Assembly (NCBI GenBank): GCA_964575025.1
Contig: CAZNPV010000077.1
Coordinates: forward strand, 1 to 8,639
Direction of reading: 5' to 3'
DNA: 8,639 nt
Source of the DNA: JABMQB01 sp964575025
GTDB taxonomy: Bacteria; Bacteroidota; Bacteroidia; Bacteroidales; Prolixibacteraceae
Position 1 is the first letter of the stretch, and each line of letters begins with the position of its first letter. The notes beneath the pieces are model-generated. The model worked only from the letters and a program-made list of their open reading frames with translations, had not been told where the DNA came from and made no database searches. Below are positions 7,173 through 8,639 of this stretch, piece by piece. The position numbers and the translations under genes were made by a program.

Positions 7173-8306
7173 TCAATTATACGCTCTGAAAAAATTCCTT
7201 AGTTTTCCGGTTAACCGGGTGTAAATAGGTTTTGTAAATTCCACAAACAACTCCTGCCCGGGAGGCAGGGGGGCAACCTTCCGTTCAGTAAGTTTACGTT
7301 GCTCTTTATCGAGGGCTTCTTTATCACCGACATACATGGCATATTCATTGACCCAGGTAAAAGAACCGGGTACACGTTCATTCATCAGGAGTTTACCCCC
7401 CTCTCCTTCAGAAATTTTCACATCCAGGACCCCTCCGGAGTTTACCTTATCGCTATACGTTTTTAATTTAGCAGTATAGTTTCTGTACACTACTCTTGTG
7501 GTATCTCTTGTTTCAACCTGAACCCGTCTTTTCACTTCCTCTTCTTTTTCAGAATGTTCGGTCTGGCCCACTACAAAATCATAAAACTCAAGGCTGACAA
7601 CCATGTCGGGAACATGAATCCCCACCTGTTTCGCCTGATCCGGTGAATAAAAATTCACAAAACTTCGTTCCGGGAACTCGTTGTTCAGGTACTCAAATAC
7701 GTTGTTGTAAAAGAATTCTGATGACAACTGGTATCGTTGGGTATGAACCGGGATGGTTTCCAGAATCACCCTCAGGGTTCCCAGGTTTTTTGCTTCCCGG
7801 AGTTTTTCATCCACATCCCTGTAACCGGGCATAAAGTGAACCACATCTTCAAAGTGGAAGAAGGCTTCACGGGCTGATTCCCTGGTTCGTTGTTCCAGCA
7901 AGGTTATTCCAGCCTGGTAACTCTCAGCAGCTGCCTTTTCCCTGGCACTGGTCAGCTCCGACAGATAAATTTTCGGATCCCTGATAATTTTCCGTGCAGC
8001 CGGTGACGCACGAACCTCCCCGGAAAGGGCATTCACCTGTTCCATGAGATCCACAGAACGTCCCCATTTAAAAGGCTCATTCAAAGTCATGATACGATCA
8101 ATCTCCTCCTGAGCCCATTGTATGGCCAGGGGATACCCTTCACTCAACACAGAGGTTGCTTTCCGGTTTTTGGGATCCGATTGTAAACGCTGAACAGCCT
8201 TCGAAACAGCAGAAAAATATTCACCTTGCTGAAGTGCTTTCTTCCCGCTCGAACATCCCGAAAGAAAAAAAACGACAGCCAACAAAAATAAAAGATAGTG
8301 TTTCAT
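7173..8306 (-). CDS. Putative lipoprotein with TPR-like helical repeats, function unknown
   Basis: 377 aa. The N-terminus is a type II signal ending in LSGC, with C18 as the lipidated residue followed by SSGKK, so it should be anchored in a membrane facing the periplasm or cell surface. Residues 21-65 resemble a TPR hairpin (ALQQGEYFSAVSKAVQRLQSDP region) and 118-175 form a second helical pair with a TPR-like pattern (A..SYQAGITLLE, then FEDVVHFMPGYRDVDEKL). From about 178 the protein becomes mixed alpha/beta with many charged residues (EKEEEVKRR at 253-261) and no catalytic motif that I recognise. It could be a scaffold or envelope-assembly lipoprotein. Its leader holds an octamer repeat array. 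The link to pepD downstream is by transcription, with no evident functional tie. Confidence 0.85.
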   Translation of the reverse strand: MKHYLLFLLAVVFFLSGCSSGKKALQQGEYFSAVSKAVQRLQSDPKNRKATSVLSEGYPLAIQWAQEEIDRIMTLNEPFKWGRSVDLMEQVNALSGEVRASPAARKIIRDPKIYLSELTSAREKAAAESYQAGITLLEQRTRESAREAFFHFEDVVHFMPGYRDVDEKLREAKNLGTLRVILETIPVHTQRYQLSSEFFYNNVFEYLNNEFPERSFVNFYSPDQAKQVGIHVPDMVVSLEFYDFVVGQTEHSEKEEEVKRRVQVETRDTTRVVYRNYTAKLKTYSDKVNSGGVLDVKISEGEGGKLLMNERVPGSFTWVNEYAMYVGDKEALDKEQRKLTERKVAPLPPGQELFVEFTKPIYTRLTGKLRNFFRAYN

Positions 8307-8328
8307 GAATGTAATAGTTAATTGGTTG

Positions 8329-8371
8329 ATTCAGTCATTCAGTCATTCAGTAATTCAGTCATTCAGTCATT
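8329..8371. repeat. Octamer tandem repeat ATTCAGTC, 5.4 copies, in the lipoprotein gene leader
   Basis: Five consecutive 8-base units begin at 8329, 8337, 8345, 8353 and 8361, followed by a partial ATT. Four are identical; the third reads ATTCAGTA. On the minus strand, the sense of the lipoprotein gene, the unit is GACTGAAT. The array ends 22 bases before the start codon, so it lies in the 5' untranslated region or the promoter. Such short perfect repeats change copy number by strand slippage, which could alter expression of the gene. Confidence 0.9.
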
Positions 8372-8452
8372 GTATTTATTGAATTCGTTCGGCTAAAATA
8401 CAACTTTAAAGGAATCTATCTATAAACAGGAATATTATTTGGGATAATCAGG
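8372..8452 (-). promoter_or_regulatory. AT-rich upstream region of the lipoprotein-pepD operon; weak promoter candidate
   Basis: No gene is seen here. On the minus strand TAAAGTTG (8401-8408) matches the Bacteroidota -7 consensus TAnnTTTG at five of six fixed positions. No clear TTTG-type -33 box lies at the right distance, so this is weak. If used, transcription would start about 90 bases before the lipoprotein start codon and the octamer repeats would lie in the transcript leader. Confidence 0.2.
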
Positions 8453-8550
8453 GATCAAGGAGATCAACAGGATCAATATGGATCAATATGGATCAATATG
8501 GATCAATATGGATCAATTTAGATCAATTTAGATCAATTTAGATCAAAAAT
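8453..8550. repeat. GATCA tandem array, ten units with 9-10 base period
   Basis: GATCA begins at 8453, 8462, 8471, 8481, 8491, 8501, 8511, 8521, 8531 and 8541. The first two units are degenerate and 9 bases long. Four identical GATCAATATG units follow, then three identical GATCAATTTA units, then GATCAAAAAT. The sharp change between two homogenised variants suggests local copying by slippage rather than selection of each unit. The period is close to one helix turn, so all GATC sites face roughly the same side of the DNA. No spacers, palindromic repeats or nearby cas genes are present. The same family occurs inverted at the left edge. Confidence 0.92.
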
Positions 8551-8581
8551 TCCAACGCAGTCGGAATACCCTCCGCCTAAG

Positions 8582-8615
8582 AAAAATGCGGTCTGGCGCA
8601 GGGGCATGAGACCGC
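8582..8615 (-). terminator. Rho-independent-like hairpin with T-tract, minus strand
   Basis: On the minus strand GCGGTCT (8615-8609) pairs perfectly with AGACCGC (8594-8588), leaving a 14-base loop, and ATTTTT (8587-8582) follows at once. The GC-rich 7-bp stem with a T-run suits an intrinsic terminator for a minus-strand gene lying to the right of the window. That gene is not visible, and the large loop, which contains one arm of a second inverted repeat, is unusual for a simple terminator. Confidence 0.45.
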
Positions 8616-8639
8616 CACGGCTCCCTGTCCGGCTGCGCC
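8588..8639 (-). other. Two interleaved perfect inverted repeats (possible pseudoknot or competing hairpins), cut by window edge
   Basis: On the minus strand the order is GGCGCAG (8639-8633), a 17-base gap, GCGGTCT (8615-8609), a 7-base gap, CTGCGCC (8601-8595), then AGACCGC (8594-8588) with no gap. Arm 1 pairs with arm 3 and arm 2 with arm 4, seven perfect pairs each, so the pairs cross. As RNA this could be an H-type pseudoknot or two mutually exclusive hairpins, one of them the terminator-like stem. The segment is much more GC-rich than the AT-rich repeats beside it. It may be the end of a structured RNA, a leader attenuator, or a dispersed DNA repeat. The element is incomplete here. Confidence 0.4.

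Noticed and set aside
8453..8550. CRISPR array
   Set aside because: The units are 9-10 bases and contiguous, without unique spacers; no cas genes are present.
8549..8567. Terminator from ATTCC/GGAAT stem followed by T-run on the minus strand
   Set aside because: The stem is only five base pairs and mostly AT with a nine-base loop, too weak to call; the GC-rich hairpin at 8588-8615 is a better candidate.
8541..8639. C-terminal end of a minus-strand protein entering from the right edge
   Set aside because: One minus-strand frame is open for about 31 codons to the edge, but its translation is Arg/Pro-rich and unrecognisable, and the same bases are dominated by inverted repeats; too short to support a gene.

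Overview
The window looks like chromosomal DNA from a member of the Bacteroidota, probably a free-living or gut anaerobe near the Bacteroidales/Marinilabiliales. The reasons are the protein families (DUF5597-type GH35 relatives, Tat-signal Gfo/Idh/MocA oxidoreductases, exported sugar isomerase-like proteins, PepD dipeptidase), the many short lipoprotein signals, the AT-rich gene leaders that mostly lack Shine-Dalgarno sites, and the moderate GC content. The taxonomic call is inference; no rRNA or other marker is present.

Region 1 (about 100-3949, all minus strand) is a tight three-gene operon for carbohydrate processing outside the cytoplasm. In transcription order it encodes a Tat-signal, lipobox-bearing sugar isomerase/epimerase-fold protein, a Tat-signal Gfo/Idh/MocA oxidoreductase 7 bases later, and a Sec-exported GH35-like glycoside hydrolase 9 bases later. 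The glycosidase starts with GTG and lies in the same frame as the oxidoreductase. Together they suggest an exported redox-assisted route, such as a 3-keto-glycoside type, for breaking or rearranging a sugar or glycoside.

Region 2 (4028-7154) has a peptide-use flavour. A 70-codon minus-strand ORF is a scar of an oligopeptidase B-like S9 peptidase: its lipoprotein N-terminus is joined in frame to the extreme C-terminus of the same family, with about nine tenths of the enzyme missing. Divergent to it is a sodium:solute symporter of unknown substrate. Convergent with the symporter, only 14 bases away, is a complete cytosolic Xaa-His-type dipeptidase (PepD).

Region 3 (7173-8306) encodes a lipoprotein with TPR-like helices and unknown function, directly upstream of pepD and probably co-transcribed with it.

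The window edges carry non-coding repeats. On the right are a five-copy octamer array in the lipoprotein gene's leader, a ten-copy GATCA array with 9-10 base period, and a GC-rich tail with two interleaved perfect inverted repeats that form a terminator-like hairpin or a possible pseudoknot. On the left is a shorter GATC cluster in opposite orientation with an embedded hairpin. No tRNA, rRNA, CRISPR array, transposase or phage gene was seen.
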